From Liriodendron chinense (lineage: Eukaryota; Streptophyta; Magnoliopsida; Magnoliales; Magnoliaceae), in assembly GCA_003013855.2 (NCBI GenBank), contig PVNU02003892.1:1736001-1800000 (forward strand): a DNA stretch of 64,000 nt. Reading direction: 5' to 3'. The position numbers and the translations under genes were made by a program. This document shows positions 34,674 to 47,139 of this stretch, piece after piece. Numbering within the stretch: position 1 is the stretch's first letter; every line of letters begins with the position of its first letter. The notes under the pieces are model-generated. The model was given only the letters and a program-made list of their open reading frames with translations, did not search any database and was not told the origin of the DNA.

Positions 34674-37491
34674 AAAATAACATCCTCAGTATTGGCCAAC
34701 TCCTTGAGAAGGGGTATGTCATACACATGGAGAACTATTCTCTCTCTATAAGAGATGCTCACATGAGACTTGTGGCTCAAGTCCAAATGGTGAAGAATCG
34801 CATGTTTCCGCTCTATATTAACACAAATGCTGATAAGTGCCTTTATGGACTCGTGAAGAATGATTCATGGAGATGGCATCTTCGCTTTGGGCATCTCCAT
34901 TTCAGCGGCCTTAAACTCTTGTCTTCATCAAGAATGGTGCATGGCTTGCCGACTATTGAAGGTCCAGAACATGTGTGTGAGGCGTGCACACTCGGCAAGC
35001 AACAAAGGAACTCCTCCCAAGTGAAGTGTCCAGAAGAGCAAAGGAACCATTGCAGTTGATTCACATTGATATTTGCGGACCACTTGAAACACCCTACTTT
35101 ATTACTTTCATTGATGATTTCAGCAGAAAACTTTGGGTGTATTGCATCAAAGAAAAATCTTTCGCTTTCACTATCTTTAAAATTTTTAAAGCTCGTGTTG
35201 AAGTTGAAAATGGTTACGAAATTAAAGTACTCAGATCTGACAGAGGTGGAGAGTACACCTCAAATGCATTTCGAGTTTATTGCAGGGAACAAGGCATCAA
35301 GCAGCAGCACACTGCAGCCTACACGCCACAACAGAATGGCATTGCGGAACGAAAGAACCGCACCATCCTCGACATGACAAGAACCATGCTCAAAGAGAAA
35401 GGCCTGCCAAAGAGCTTCTGGGCAGAGGCAGTTGCATTTACTGCCTACTTGCTCAATTGGTGTCCAACCAAGAGCATCAGAAACATGAGACCACAGGAAG
35501 CATGGAGTGGCTACAAACCGAGCGTGGTGCACCTAAGGATCTTTGGGTGTGTCGCCTACACTCAAGTTCCAGAAGCAAGAAGAAGGAAGCTTGATGATCG
35601 TGGCGAGAAATGCATCTTCATCTGTTATAGTGAAGAATCTAAAGCCTACAAGCTCTACAATCCACTAACTAATAAAGTAGTGGTGAGTAGAGATGTGGTC
35701 TTTAGTGAGGAAGAAGCTTGGAAATGGAACAATGAACAATCAACCAAAGATATTCAAGTCGAAACAGAAGAACAGGAAGAAAGACATGACCATCAAGAGC
35801 AAACGCCCGTAACACCTTCTTCGGCCGCATCATCAGTACAAAGAAGTCCAGGAGTACATTCCATCTCTCCTGGAAGTACTCCATCAAGTCAAAATTCGGC
35901 CGGCTCATCCTCACCCATGGCACTTATCAAAATGAGAAGCTTAAGCGACATTTATGAGCAAACTGAAGAAGTCAATCTTTTCTGCCTATATGCAGATCAT
36001 AAGCCTCTGACGTTTCAGGAGGCCATAAAAGAAGAATGTTGGAGAATCGCTATGAAAGAAGAAATCCAAGCCATTGAGAAGAATGACACATGGAAGCTGA
36101 CTACGCTTCTTAATGGCCAGAAAACTATTGGCGTCAAATGGGTGTACAAAATCAAGCGAAATGTTGATGGTGAGATTGATTGCTACAAGGCAAGGCTCGT
36201 AGCAAAGGGCTATAAACAGAAGTACGGGGTGGATTATGAAGAAGTTTTCGCTCCTGTTGCTCGCCTTGATACTGTAAGGATGATTATCTCTCTTGTAGCC
36301 TATCACAGTTGGATGATCTACCAACTGGATGTGAAATTTGCATTCCTGAATGAAATTCTGGAAGAAGAAGTCTATGTTGACCAGCCTGAAGGCTTTGTTA
36401 TACAAGGGGAGGAACACAAGGTGTATCGGTTGAAGAAAGCCCTCTATGGGTTGAAGCAAGCTCCACGTGCTTGGAATGCACGCATCGACAACTATCTTCA
36501 AGCGAACAGCTTCGTCCAATGTCCATATGAGCATGCAGTCTACATCAAGAAGAATGCTAATGGCAATATGCTCATAGCATGCCTGTATATTGATGATTTG
36601 CTCTTTACAGGGAACAGCCACCGATGTTTGATGAATTTAAGAAGGCCATGTTTAATGAGTTCGAAATGACCGATGGAGGTCTGATGTCCTTCTTTCTGGG
36701 CATCGAAGTGAAGCAACAATATGGTGGCATCTATATATCTCAGAAAAAGTATGCCAAGGAATTACTTGAAAAGTTCAAGATGGCTGATTCCAACGCCGTA
36801 AACATGCCTGTAGCAACGGGCTTAAAACTGACAAAGGACAGAGAAGGAAAAAGTGTGGACTCGACTTTGTTCAAGAGTCTAATTGGAAGCCTAAGGTACC
36901 TCACAATCACAAGGCCGGATATCGTTTACAGTGTTGGGCTTCTGAGCAGGTACATGGAAGCACCAAAAGAATTACACTGGCTAGCCGCAAAAAGAATCCT
37001 CCGGTACGTCAAAGGAACAATGGAATTCGGCCTTTTCTATCCATACGATGATGAAGCAATGCTGTATGGATACTCAGACAGCGATTGGGGAGGTGACTGA
37101 GATGAAAGAAAGAGCACCACTGGCTATGTATTCTATCTCGGAACTACTGCTTTCACATGGAATTCGAAGAAGCAAAGTGTGGTCGCCCTATCCACATGTG
37201 AAGCCGAGTACATGGCAGCATCATCCACTGTCTGTGAAGCGATTTGGTTAAGGAACTTGTTAAAGGAGCTGAAGCATCCGCAGGAAGAATCCACAGTCAT
37301 AAATGTGAATAACAAGTCAGTCATCGAGCTTGCTAAAAATCCGGTGCAACATGGAAGGAGCAAACACATTGATACTCGATATCATTTTCTAAGAGATCAA
37401 GTATAAAGCGATAAAATTGAAATATTGTCACACCACTGAACAGGTAGCGGATATTTTCACCAAGGCACTCCCAACAAATGCATTTAGATGA
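34670..37491 (+). pseudogene. pol (IN-RT-RH) of young copia element, broken
   Basis: The gag-pre-integrase zinc region is at 34670-35059 (H..H..CEAC). The integrase core (HIDICGP, LRSDRGGEY, NGIAERKNR: Asp, Asp, Glu all present) and most of RT lie in one 561-codon frame, 34984-36669. The RT catalytic box YIDD (CLYIDDLLFTG) is intact, near 36582-36610. RT ends and RNase H continues at 36624-37406 (GYSDSDWGGD, then STCEAEYMAA and SKHIDTRYHF), with a TGA at about 37098. Frame changes fall near 35050 and 36620. A C-terminal VADIFTKALP follows. Only a handful of lesions separate it from an intact polyprotein. Confidence 0.9.
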
Positions 37492-37528
37492 CTAAGATCG
37501 ATACTCGGAATGAAAACGGTTTTGGTTT

Positions 37529-37537
37529 GAAGGGGAG
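37529..37537 (+). other. Polypurine tract of young copia element
   Basis: 'gaaggggag' lies directly before the 3' LTR start TGTTGG; it primes plus-strand synthesis in this class. Confidence 0.85.
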
Positions 37538-38027
37538 TGTTGGAAGTTGCAAACCAATCTGGTCCATCCATCCGGTCCATCCATTTGCTAGCATAAATCC
37601 CTGACGGTTGAGCTTCAAAGAAACAATTAATGTGAAGCTTCCAGCAGCAGCTGGAGATGGAGTTTCCAGGCAACGGTTCATCTCTCCAATACATTGAGAA
37701 GGAAAAATATTAATTGCATATTTTGATTTTTGCAAAAGAAGTTAATCACATACCCCTGTAGTGTATTTTGAAAGGGCATTTTTGTCTTTTCATCTTGCTG
37801 TAAATGTCTATAAATTGGAGGCTCTTGCTATCCATTTCTTATCAAGTCAGCAAGCTTGTGCAAGCTTGTAAGCAACCAAAAAAATCTGGTTCGTTCTCAC
37901 CAACATAGTGGTCTTGTAAAAAATCATTAAAAGCAACAAAGTTTCTCTTTCTCACTTCCTCCTTCACGTGTTCATTGAGTTTTAAGGCTTAGAAAAGCCA
38001 ACCTGTCTAAGGCCAATATTGCCAACA
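37538..38027 (+). mobile_element. 3' LTR of the young copia element
   Basis: About 98% identical to the 5' LTR by eye. The TATA-like 'tataaat' recurs at 37809-37815. It is followed by the GGTGC target copy and the older LINE duplication. Confidence 0.92.
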
Positions 38028-38041
38028 GGTGCAGCTAGCTT

Positions 38042-38502
38042 AGAAGTATGGTCTAGCTCATCATTCCCATTTAAAAGTCTTGTTCAATAGTTGGTCAAGA
38101 GAGAGTAGAGAAAGACAAGCTGTAGAGAGAAAAACTCTTATTAAATTAAGTTAATCTACTTAGCCTTTTTTCTGTTGCCTTTTTCTTTAAGAATTATTCC
38201 TTGTTCTCTCGTGGGCACTATTTCTTCCTCTCTCACGTTTAAGCTCTAGATGGGATAAATCTAATGTATGGTATAATAGTGTTTTGTTTTCTTGTATAAC
38301 ATTTTGAGTGGGTACCGTTAAGGCCCTGCCCATCCTGGACAGTGTTTTCTCTCATCCATACATTATATGTGGCGCCCTCCCAACTTTCTCCAAAAAAAAT
38401 CCTTGACAGAATAATCAATGTATGCCCATCCGTTGCTGAATTCTGAAGTCTAAGAAATGGTATCAGAGAGAGTAATGAACAGGACTCATTTTTTTTTTTT
38501 TT

Positions 38503-38533
<31 letters not shown>

Positions 38534-40640
38534 GGGGGGGGTTAGTACACACATCCCACTGTTAGTACACACCCACACTGTTACTCACCCTGCAATGTTA
38601 GCCACCCCCACGTTGGGATTTGATACATAGACCTCAGTGTTGAGACGAGGTTATCTTCCCTCCGTCTACCACTGTCCCAAAGTTGTGAGTGTCATTTGCG
38701 GTGCTCATGCTTCAGGTGAGGATCAGGCGTCGGCAATCGAAGAGTTCAAAAAGGCAGAAAATCATCTTGCCTTTAGAGCCGAGATTTGTGGGAGATGGTG
38801 AAAAAATAACGATACGAAAGCATCGAGGGATATTCTAGAGTAAACCAACAGAAACTTAAAGAATATTTCTTTCTCTATTTTCTGTATTTTGATAGAAGGA
38901 AATGCATTATATATATAATATCTCCTTATAGGTGGTTTTTTTTATTTATTAATTTCATCTGCTTTGGATTAATTTGAATTTGAACACACATCTTGAGATG
39001 ATATGGAGGATTTGCAAGACTGAAAGATGTAAGAAGAAAAAATGTTACATGTCCGTAATGATCTTGATTTAGGAAGACTCATAGTATATTCATAAAGCAA
39101 AGACTCTATAATTGAATTAAGGCTTATTTGATGTGTTATTCTCATGAGCCAATGATCCATGGTTGCAAATACTATTGAATGAGATTAGATCACTGTCAAA
39201 AGATAACCATCTCAATATTTGATGAAATTAATAAATCCTTGTTTAATGAGATCTCTAGCTAGATGAGAAGTACAAAATCAGTGAAGATCAAATGTTTAGG
39301 TTGATTGTTTGTAGCCCATTACTTGAATTTATCAAGTTCATCACAACCATATGAAGCTTGCCCGTGCAACCTTTCCTTGAGCTGGAGAATCTGTTGATAA
39401 GTTAGGAGATGCTAGCCAAGTAGATAGATGGACTCTCATCAGAAGACTATGGGTAAGTGCTTGCAATATTTAAGAATCCTTGGCATAAAAAATCTAAAGA
39501 GCTTAAAGGATTCCAACAAGAATTGTGAATTGCTTAGGAAGGAAGATTATGATAGCTACGATAGTGGGTTAATTAAAAGACAGATTGTAATCACGTTCTG
39601 TTATCTTTGTTGAAAATGGATCATATTACAAGAAAATGCAAAACAACATTAAAGGATGGCATTAGTAATGTTGTTATCAAAGAGTAATCATGTTATAGAA
39701 GTTTTGAAAAGTTGATTCCACAAATCACAGCTTTAAGTTGGAACATGTTATTGGGATTAAAGTCAAAGATGGTGACTTAGCGGAACTGAATCAGTTATAA
39801 CCATCACAAGTTGAAGAACTTCAAGGAACGCTTAGAAGGTTATCATGGATCTTAAATACGGCGAATCCGCATACATTTAAGAATTTTGGAAAGTAAAATG
39901 CCGGCATGGGAGGGCCTGCTTCAAGTCGAGGAGTGAATGAGAAGCAGGACAGGTGGGACACTCTAGAGGTATAGATGTGTTTACTTTCTTATTTTAGAGC
40001 TTTCATGTGATTAGCACTTTCTGCAATTAGTTGATATTAGCTTTAGTTCCTTTAGAGTGAGTACTCCCGACAAGGATATTGTTTTCAATCAGATGTATGA
40101 CTGGTTTGAGAGCGTGATGTCATCATGCCCATTAAAAAAAAAAGATAAAATACCTTAGCCTTTTGCTTCTTGTCTTTACCTTTGATTATTACATAGCATT
40201 TTGTCTAGTGCAGACTACAACTCTTCCGTGTCTGCTCTCGAAGGAATGAACTGCTATCCCTTAAATGCGTGCCTAGATGGTGCTAGATTGTTTGGATGAG
40301 GATTGCTTATCTTTAAACATAATTTTTTGGACCTTATCTCTTCTGGTAATCCTACCATGGGACTTAAATTTTCTATACGTATAGGTGATGGAACTATAAT
40401 TAGTACTTATAGAAAAAAGGCTTGGAGTGGTTTAGCCCATCACCAACTACTTCTCCCTCAAAAGTCCCCACCTCAAAAAGAGTCAATGTCTATTTGAATG
40501 TTGTGTATGGGTAGCATAATCCAAGCATACTACCTAAAACCTATTTATAATGATCACAACTACTGCAGGGCCCACATGATGCAATTTATGTAATCCAATG
40601 GTAAGAAGAAAATCAATGATCACATGTGATTGTCTAGAGC
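38042..40640 (+). mobile_element. Diverged LTR-retroelement remnant
   Basis: A primer-site-like 'tggtatcagaga' is at 38459-38470. About 1.1 kb downstream a zinc-knuckle relic (39599-39639) reads C-x2-C, then after a 1-nt frame change H-x4-C (DHITRKC). This suggests a gag remnant. No LTR pair, RT or integrase is seen. The block 'gatgtgtttactttcttattttag' near 39977 has a partner at 32418. Class uncertain. Confidence 0.4.
38489..38690 (-). mobile_element. SINE-like fragment with T-run and G-run
   Basis: A T-run 38489-38512 joins a G-run 38513-38541. Then 'aatgttagccaccccc' and 'gttgagacgaggttatctt' recall the SINE at 27800-27925. The T-run would be the poly-A tail on the - strand. Confidence 0.45.
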
Positions 40641-40662
40641 TAAACAAGTGTTTGCAGTATTG

Positions 40663-40880
40663 ATATCGGCTGATACTATTGAGATCAGCGACACGAAATC
40701 GTGAAGGAATAATAGAAAAATCACCCTGTTCCAGCATATCGATGATATTATTGGCCGATATCGATAATATCGTGCGATATATCGATATTGGCCGATAAAT
40801 CGTCAATATGTTGGCAAAATATCCTTTAGTGTATTTAAGTATCGACGATACCTGGATGATATCGTCTAGGTATTGTTCTG
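40663..40880. repeat. CGATATCG-rich palindromic cluster
   Basis: 'gatatcg', 'cgatat' and 'ggccgata' occur more than ten times on both strands within about 200 bp. A weaker echo is at 41715-41760 ('ccgatataaccgatatat'). Function unknown; probably a decayed repeat. Confidence 0.6.
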
Positions 40881-41799
40881 CCATACAAGAATCCCCAATT
40901 TTTTATTCAATATTCTTCTAATTTCTCCTCCCTAAATAAAAAAAAAACATAGTGCTTTTCTGCGAAGGGGTAAAAAAAAAAAAGTTAGTTATTTTCTAGG
41001 TTTTGTTGAGTCCGCATATAGATCTAAGCCATATAGGGTAGCTTACATTGCATTGAACTAGGATAGTCAAAACTGCATTTGGAGGATACCCAGGCCACCC
41101 CCGCGTCTAGAAGAGAGGATTGCGCATTTGGAGCTTGTGTTGAGTCATTCATTTTGGGAATGTGTGCGTAATGTGTTGGCCATTATCGAGCCTATATATA
41201 GTGCGTTGAGGACGATCGACAATGAGGTGTATCCATCAAAGAGTATCTTAGCTGATACCATTCTACTATGACCTAAGGATAATACTGTCGATTGTGGAGC
41301 AACAGTTCTATTCCCAAACCCGTCGAGATGGAGACGATGATTACGAGCCACTGCACAACTCTATGTGGGTTTAGGCAACAATCAATTGAATCATCCATAA
41401 GTATATTTCTCAACTCTCTTGCTTGTTTTACTTTGTCAATGAATTGGTTATGTTTTCATTAATGTCTTTTTACATTTATATATATCTTATGGAATCAATT
41501 TAAATAATTGTTGCATCAGTTCAGTCAAACAACACATAGCTTATGATCCTTTTACAGAGGAACTCCATTATGTGGACTTTTTTTTTTTTTTTTTTTTTAC
41601 ATATTATGATTTAAATGTGTGTATTAAGGTCCATTTTAATAATCCCTGAAGTTTCATTGAAAAATTCAATCAATTTCCCATTGTTTTCCCATATTTTCCA
41701 AAAAGTGAGATACATTACCCGATATAACCGATATATCCCTAGCCATATGTGATATGTATTTGTATCCCAAGGGTGCGAAACGTAACACTATACTGATAC
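40881..41799. other. Intergenic, nothing recognised
   Basis: A-rich and T-rich runs at 40940-40985 and 41579-41600. No supported gene. Confidence 0.5.
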
Positions 41800-42011
41800 T
41801 GCCGAACACTAAGCTGAACACAAGCCAAGCTACCTCGAAAAACTCACTTGGCTTGGCTTGAATTAGCTTAGTTTGGCTTGGCTTGAATGACGACTCGAGG
41901 CGAGCCAAGCTTGTGATGACAACTCAGCTCATTTAGAAATAAGTTGAGGTCAAGCATGGGGGAACTCGGCTCAGCTTGGCTAGAAGCTTGGTCGAAGCTT
42001 GGCTCGGCTCG

Positions 42012-42062
<51 letters not shown>

Positions 42063-42600
42063 TTATATTAAAAAAAAAAAAAAACCTAAACCTAAAGCAA
42101 CCCTAACCCATCCCTTTCCTATTTACCCTACTCGCCTAGCTGGGCCCTAGCAGCTCCCCCCCCCCCCCCCCCCCCCCCGAACAAATTGATGCTCGACTCA
42201 GCCACACGGTTCGCACCCGCCTAAGTCCAACACCACTCTCTTTCTCTCTCAACTCAACACCAGTATCCTATTGGGTTTTTTTATTTTTTATTTATGTAAT
42301 TGTGTGAAAAATAGAAAAACCCCAAAATGGGGCTGGGTTGAGGCTAGATTGGGTTACCACATACCTACCTTTTCATTTCTTAAAATGAAAAAAAGAGACA
42401 AAGCTCGACTTGACTCGCCTCAACTCGACACAACTTGCTCGGCTCGACTCGAACCCATGCTCGCTAGGCTCAAACAGTCAAGCTAAGCCGAGCTAGCATT
42501 TTGAGCTTAAAGGTCGAGCCAGGCCAAGGTCGAGTTGAGGTAGCATGGGAACGAACTGAGCTGAGTAGGGCAGATCTTGGCTTGACTCAACTCGATGTAC
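41800..42600. repeat. Degenerate GCTTGGCTCGA-type low-complexity DNA
   Basis: 'gcttggct', 'ggctcgac' and 'ctcaactcga' recur irregularly on both strands. It includes (CA)n at 42017-42060 and a C-run at 42156-42178. Not coding. Confidence 0.7.
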
Positions 42601-43319
42601 AACACTATGGTTGTCTAATAGAAGTTATACATTCTCCCACTTTGAGTTTCACTTGATTAACCAAATGAAACAAAATAATTTTTGTGAAAACATTCTACAA
42701 AACGCATTTGTTTGAAACTTCCTACTAGTTATTTGGTGGATTTCAAAACACCACCACTGGATAATATAAACAATGTTTCTTATATATTGTCCATCCAAAC
42801 CACTGATATTGGATTATGGCAGTTATCACATCATTTAATCTTTTTCAAAGTGAGATGAATCAAGGCCAAGAATATTGACAACCTTAATGACATACACCAA
42901 GGATATGTAAGTGTGGTATGAAATTTAAACATTTAATGTGATCATACATGCCTATCATTAAGTTGTCCTATTATTTTTGTTAAGAATTTTACATATCTCA
43001 ATTGAGAAATTAATCAAATTTGCTTACTTAAAAGCAAATGTATACACGAAAGAGAAGTAGAAAAAATTGTATTGCAAAATCATCAAAATAAATGAGATCT
43101 CCAAATGTTTGTACATCAATTGAATCAAACTGAAACTCTCACTAATCTGGTATGTCATTTGGTTTAATAACTTTCTAGAAGACATATCTCATAAATAGCA
43201 CGATAGAACGACCTTTAGAGAGCATATATATTTGTCATCATCTGCTTCATATGGATGAGTTTTATAGATATATTTGATAATTTTGTACCTTGAAGGACTT
43301 AAGCCCTATCGTCTAATGC
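42601..43319. other. Flank of the reverse copia relic
   Basis: AT-rich DNA that would correspond to the 3' part or LTR of the - strand copia relic. No LTR boundary or motif was identified. Confidence 0.35.
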
Positions 43320-43470
43320 GTGGTCTCAAAACAAGTTAGGTTCTGCTTCCATAATAGATAAAGCTATACTATTTCACGCTCTTCGTGATGCAATTCCATA
43401 ATTACAAACAAAAAGTTAGATGTGTATTTTTTCCTATTCACATAGCCAACAAAGTCCGCGTCTGTATATC
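43320..43470 (-). pseudogene. Ty1-copia RNase H fragment, broken
   Basis: On the - strand one frame reads YTDADFVGYVNRKKYTS, the copia RNase H start (compare GYxDADxxG...RKSTSG). A neighbouring frame then reads NSIALSIMEAE, matching the 'VALSTxEAEY' motif. A frameshift lies between. No other domain was recovered, so it is an isolated relic of a reverse-oriented element. Confidence 0.6.
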
Positions 43471-43731
43471 TAAATGATTTTAAATGACTGGATCTCCAAT
43501 CTGTGTGAGTGAAGTCTAATCCATATGTTAAAAGCATAACAATTATTTTGATACTGAATATGAGGTTTTCGTAAAATAAATGCCTCTACTTATTAAAATG
43601 CTTTGGCAAATATTCTATAGCTTTTTTAATTCAATATTACCCATGGAGTTTCATTTGGTTTTTAATACCAATTGGCTTAATCCTTTTAAATCATTTAATG
43701 ATATTCTATATTTTATTGCCCCTTCATGTGT

Positions 43732-43980
43732 TTTTTTTTTTTTTGCAAAAGGTGGGAGCATACCACCTATAACTTTGTTGATGATAGAAAAGATATACAA
43801 CCATTTAGGTGGGCCCAAAAGAAAGAAAAAGATCCCCCCCTCCCCCCCCCCCCCCCCCCCTCCAAAAAAAAAAAAAAAAAAAAAAAACCAAGCTATGGGG
43901 CATGAGTTAATTACAAGAAGATACAGACCACGACATACCTTGAGACTCGATGATGTAAAAACAGTAACATAGTAGGAGGA
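43732..43980 (-). mobile_element. LINE 3'-end fragment, interrupted by the solo LTR
   Basis: A T-run, then 'gcaaaaggtgggagcatacc' and 'acctataactttgttgat', closely resembles 32697-32725. It contains a C-rich tract (43834-43860) and an A-run. Sequence after the solo LTR ('actggccaatctagc', 47180s) resembles 'accggccaatctatcc' at 32808, suggesting the LTR landed inside this LINE copy. Confidence 0.5.
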
Positions 43981-45904
43981 TGTAACGCCCTGAAATTTCG
44001 ACTCTCGTGGACAAGACGATAGGTCGAGCTTCCGAGTGTTAACTCATGTGTGTCAGGGTTACGTTTCCACACACTTACCTGTAATTTCATACATTCATGG
44101 CATACATAGCATAATGACGGAAATTTAAGTTCTTATTCCATAAATATTCTATTCTAAGTTCTAAATCAACGTAATAAAACATGTTTAACCAAACATTTCC
44201 ACTTAATATCTCTATGAGAGACTTATTACATGTTCAAAGGAAAAATAAATCTACTCTACAAAGATAATAAACATAATCCATCTTCAAGCCGCTTCGGTTT
44301 CATCGTCCGTCACTTGCTGCCACGAGCGTTCGAGCACCTCATCGTAATGTTCGATTCTTTTACTGGATCTTCACCTGGATTATCTGAGATGTGGTTGGAT
44401 AGCGTTAAACGCTATCATAGTGGGAAATATCCCTTTAAAACAATCATGATAATAATGGCACAGAGTAAACGCAAGCAGGATATTATCATTTAATCAAATC
44501 AAAACAATTCCATAAAATATCTTAGTTAATGCAATGCATGACATGGATGCTCTGGCTAAGGCACCCTGACCAAATGAGACGGGATCACTCCACTCTTCTC
44601 ACCAGTCACTAGTCACCAGAGGTTCTAGCTAGGACGGGATCACTTCACTCTTCCCATGCACCAAAACCCAACTAGTGAAACGAGCCCATGCACACTTTCA
44701 CTAGATAGCGAGAGAGAAACAGGCCCATGCGTCACTAGCCCATGCACACTTTTACTAGATAGCGAGAGAGAAACGGGCCCATGCACACTTTCTCTAACAC
44801 CCAAGGGGATGACCCACCAAGCCGGGTTCAGTGAATGCATGATTAGTTTTTCCTTTAATTAAATAAGTTTAGCATTCGGCCCATTAAACGATGTACACGT
44901 CTAATGATCACTCCTTACCCCTAATCAATTCAAGAGTCTTCATATTCATCAATTCCATACTTCCATGGATCCATCATAGGTAACGAATCAATAAGGGTCC
45001 TTTGACACGTATCCTAATAATATGCACAAGGTAGTGCCAAACTCAATATCATGGCTTATGCAACCAACAACACATACACGGTAATGCCACTATTTAATTC
45101 CCAACGTCAAGGCACATTTATTCAATAAGACACGGTAATGCCGACTTTCACAATAAGGCATATTCATCCAAAATCTCCACATGGTAATGCCAACGTAACA
45201 AGGCCTCACACAGGCTTCATCTCTTTACATCAACGGTCACATCAGTATGGGGCCAAGGAGTTTTCATTAACGTAACATCCATATGCAATATCTCATAGCA
45301 AACAATACATTAATCATCATAAGCATGTGACAACGTAAATCGAGCATGGTTTCCATATGCGCATGTACATCATAACAATTCATTTTCCAACTACTTAGGC
45401 ATAGTTCATATATCAAAATTCAATATACACAATAAGGAACATCATACAATTCATAATTACATGGAAAGATTTCAATAAGCACGATTTCAAGAAGTCACAT
45501 AACAAAATCCTAATTTATAAGCATAAATCAACATATAATTTAATATTATCGTGGATGGGCTTAAAGGAAATCCCCACCTCATGATAGTGAATGGTTGGAG
45601 ACGCTACTAAGGCTGCGAAATCAAGCTTGGGTTCAAACCTACATAGTTGAATGGAAAAAATATGAGATTAGGGTGTAGATATGTATGATTTTCATCGCCA
45701 CAACAAACTAGTGTTAGATCTACACTTAGGGTTAGGGTTTAGATTAGATCTAGGAAACAAAAATCATGGTTTAACCGTTCATACCTCTCACAGCAGTGAC
45801 TCAACTCGAAATTTCAATGGGTTGACTCAGTTCGGTTTGGCTCTTCTTCCTTTCCCTCTTTTCTTCTTCTTTCTTTCTTTTTTTCTCTCTCCCTCTCTCT
45901 CTCT

Positions 45905-45962
<58 letters not shown>

Positions 45963-47134
45963 ATGGCATGGAGGCTAGGGTTAGGAGAAGGGCTTGGAGA
46001 TGCGTAGTAGGAATATGGAGAGGGATGTGCGTACATGAGGATAGAAAAGAAAAGCATGTGCGTGGGGTCTTGTGTAACAATCTCTTGAGGTGGGTTTCTC
46101 AAATATTAATATTTGGGTGATCTTTGATCAATTCTAATCCGTTCATCTTATCAAGCTCAAAGAGTAGAGTCAGAACGTAAGTTTCTTGATGATCCACATT
46201 CTAGATTGGTCGATCCTTGAAAATGGCCTAACGGGTGTTAAAATGGGCTTGATCTCAATTAACGGTCTATGCTTGATAATCAGGGCCCTAAATTTTGAAA
46301 AAATATGTAGTCATGATAGGCAAACAATTGCAGAAATTTTAGTGGTTGATTGATGGTGAGAAATGCCTAGATCTGAAATTTTAACTTTTGGCGAAAAATG
46401 AAGGGGCTGGCTTTGTAGTTCAACGGTGTAGGATTATAGATCGGGGTCCAAATTTTGTGTAAACTCGTAGTCATATAAGTATAATGGGTGGTCCAAATTT
46501 GATAAGTGATTGATGGTAAGAACTGGGTAAATTGAAAGGTTCAAATTTGAGAAGAGTTGGTAACTTATTAATTTTTAGAACGGGATAACTTGGCGCATAA
46601 GAAAGAGACTTATTAAGGTGGGGCACTCAAATCACACTATTGGTCCATAATAAAGACGATCCAAGTTATTCATATAAGGAAAAATATTCGACTACGACTA
46701 ACCATCCACTTTCCTCACTCGATGGATATGAAAATCAAGGGTTAAGGGGCTAATTTGACAATTGGACCACTTCTACTATGATTTAAGGGCTTAAATTTGA
46801 CAAGTACGATTAATATGTGCCTAAAAGCTCATATAGGAAGTTTTGTGTGAAAGTGATCGCTAGAAATCATAATACTTAAAAATGGTGCGTTAACTTAAAT
46901 TTAACTAATAGCATTTTCGTAATTATCTGAAAACTATGAGATTTTCAAAATCTGATCTTTCTATGACATTTATGGGATCATTTTAAGCAACTTTTGTAAA
47001 AAGTCCCCTATAGAATCTCCTACGGATGGTCCGTTATTTTCAAAACAAAGTAAACATACGATACTCAATCAAAATAAAATAAAATAAAATTTTTAAAAAT
47101 ATTTAAATATTTCCTAAAATTTTGGGGTGTTATA
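43981..47134. mobile_element. Solo LTR, 3.15 kb, Ty3-gypsy-type ends
   Basis: Starts TGTAACGCCCTGAAATTT and ends AAATTTTGGGGTGTTATA, so the termini are an inverted match as in long gypsy (Tekay/Del-like) LTRs. The 5-bp duplication GAGGA sits at 43976-43980 and 47135-47139. There is no primer site or internal coding, hence a solo LTR left by LTR-LTR recombination. Inside are short tandem repeats at 44680-44790 and a pyrimidine tract with (CT)n at 45890-45957. Frames inside have no family match. Confidence 0.85.
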
Positions 47135-47139
47135 GAGGA

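Larger units (their letters stand above)
32973..38027 (+). mobile_element. Nearly full-length Ty1-copia retrotransposon, 5.06 kb
   Basis: LTRs at 32973-33468 (496 bp) and 37538-38027 (490 bp), both TGTTGG...CCAACA. Target duplication GGTGC at 32968-32972 and 38028-38032. Primer site and polypurine tract are present. By eye the LTRs differ by about 10 substitutions and one 6-bp indel, so insertion was fairly recent. The internal order gag, protease, integrase, RT, RNase H defines Ty1-copia. All domains are present but several stops and frameshifts make it defective. Confidence 0.95.

Noticed and set aside
35986..36621. 211-codon antisense frame
   Set aside because: Exactly opposite the copia RT coding strand; a shadow of that frame.
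44230..44493. 87-codon frame in the solo LTR
   Set aside because: It lies wholly inside a non-coding LTR and matches no retroelement domain.
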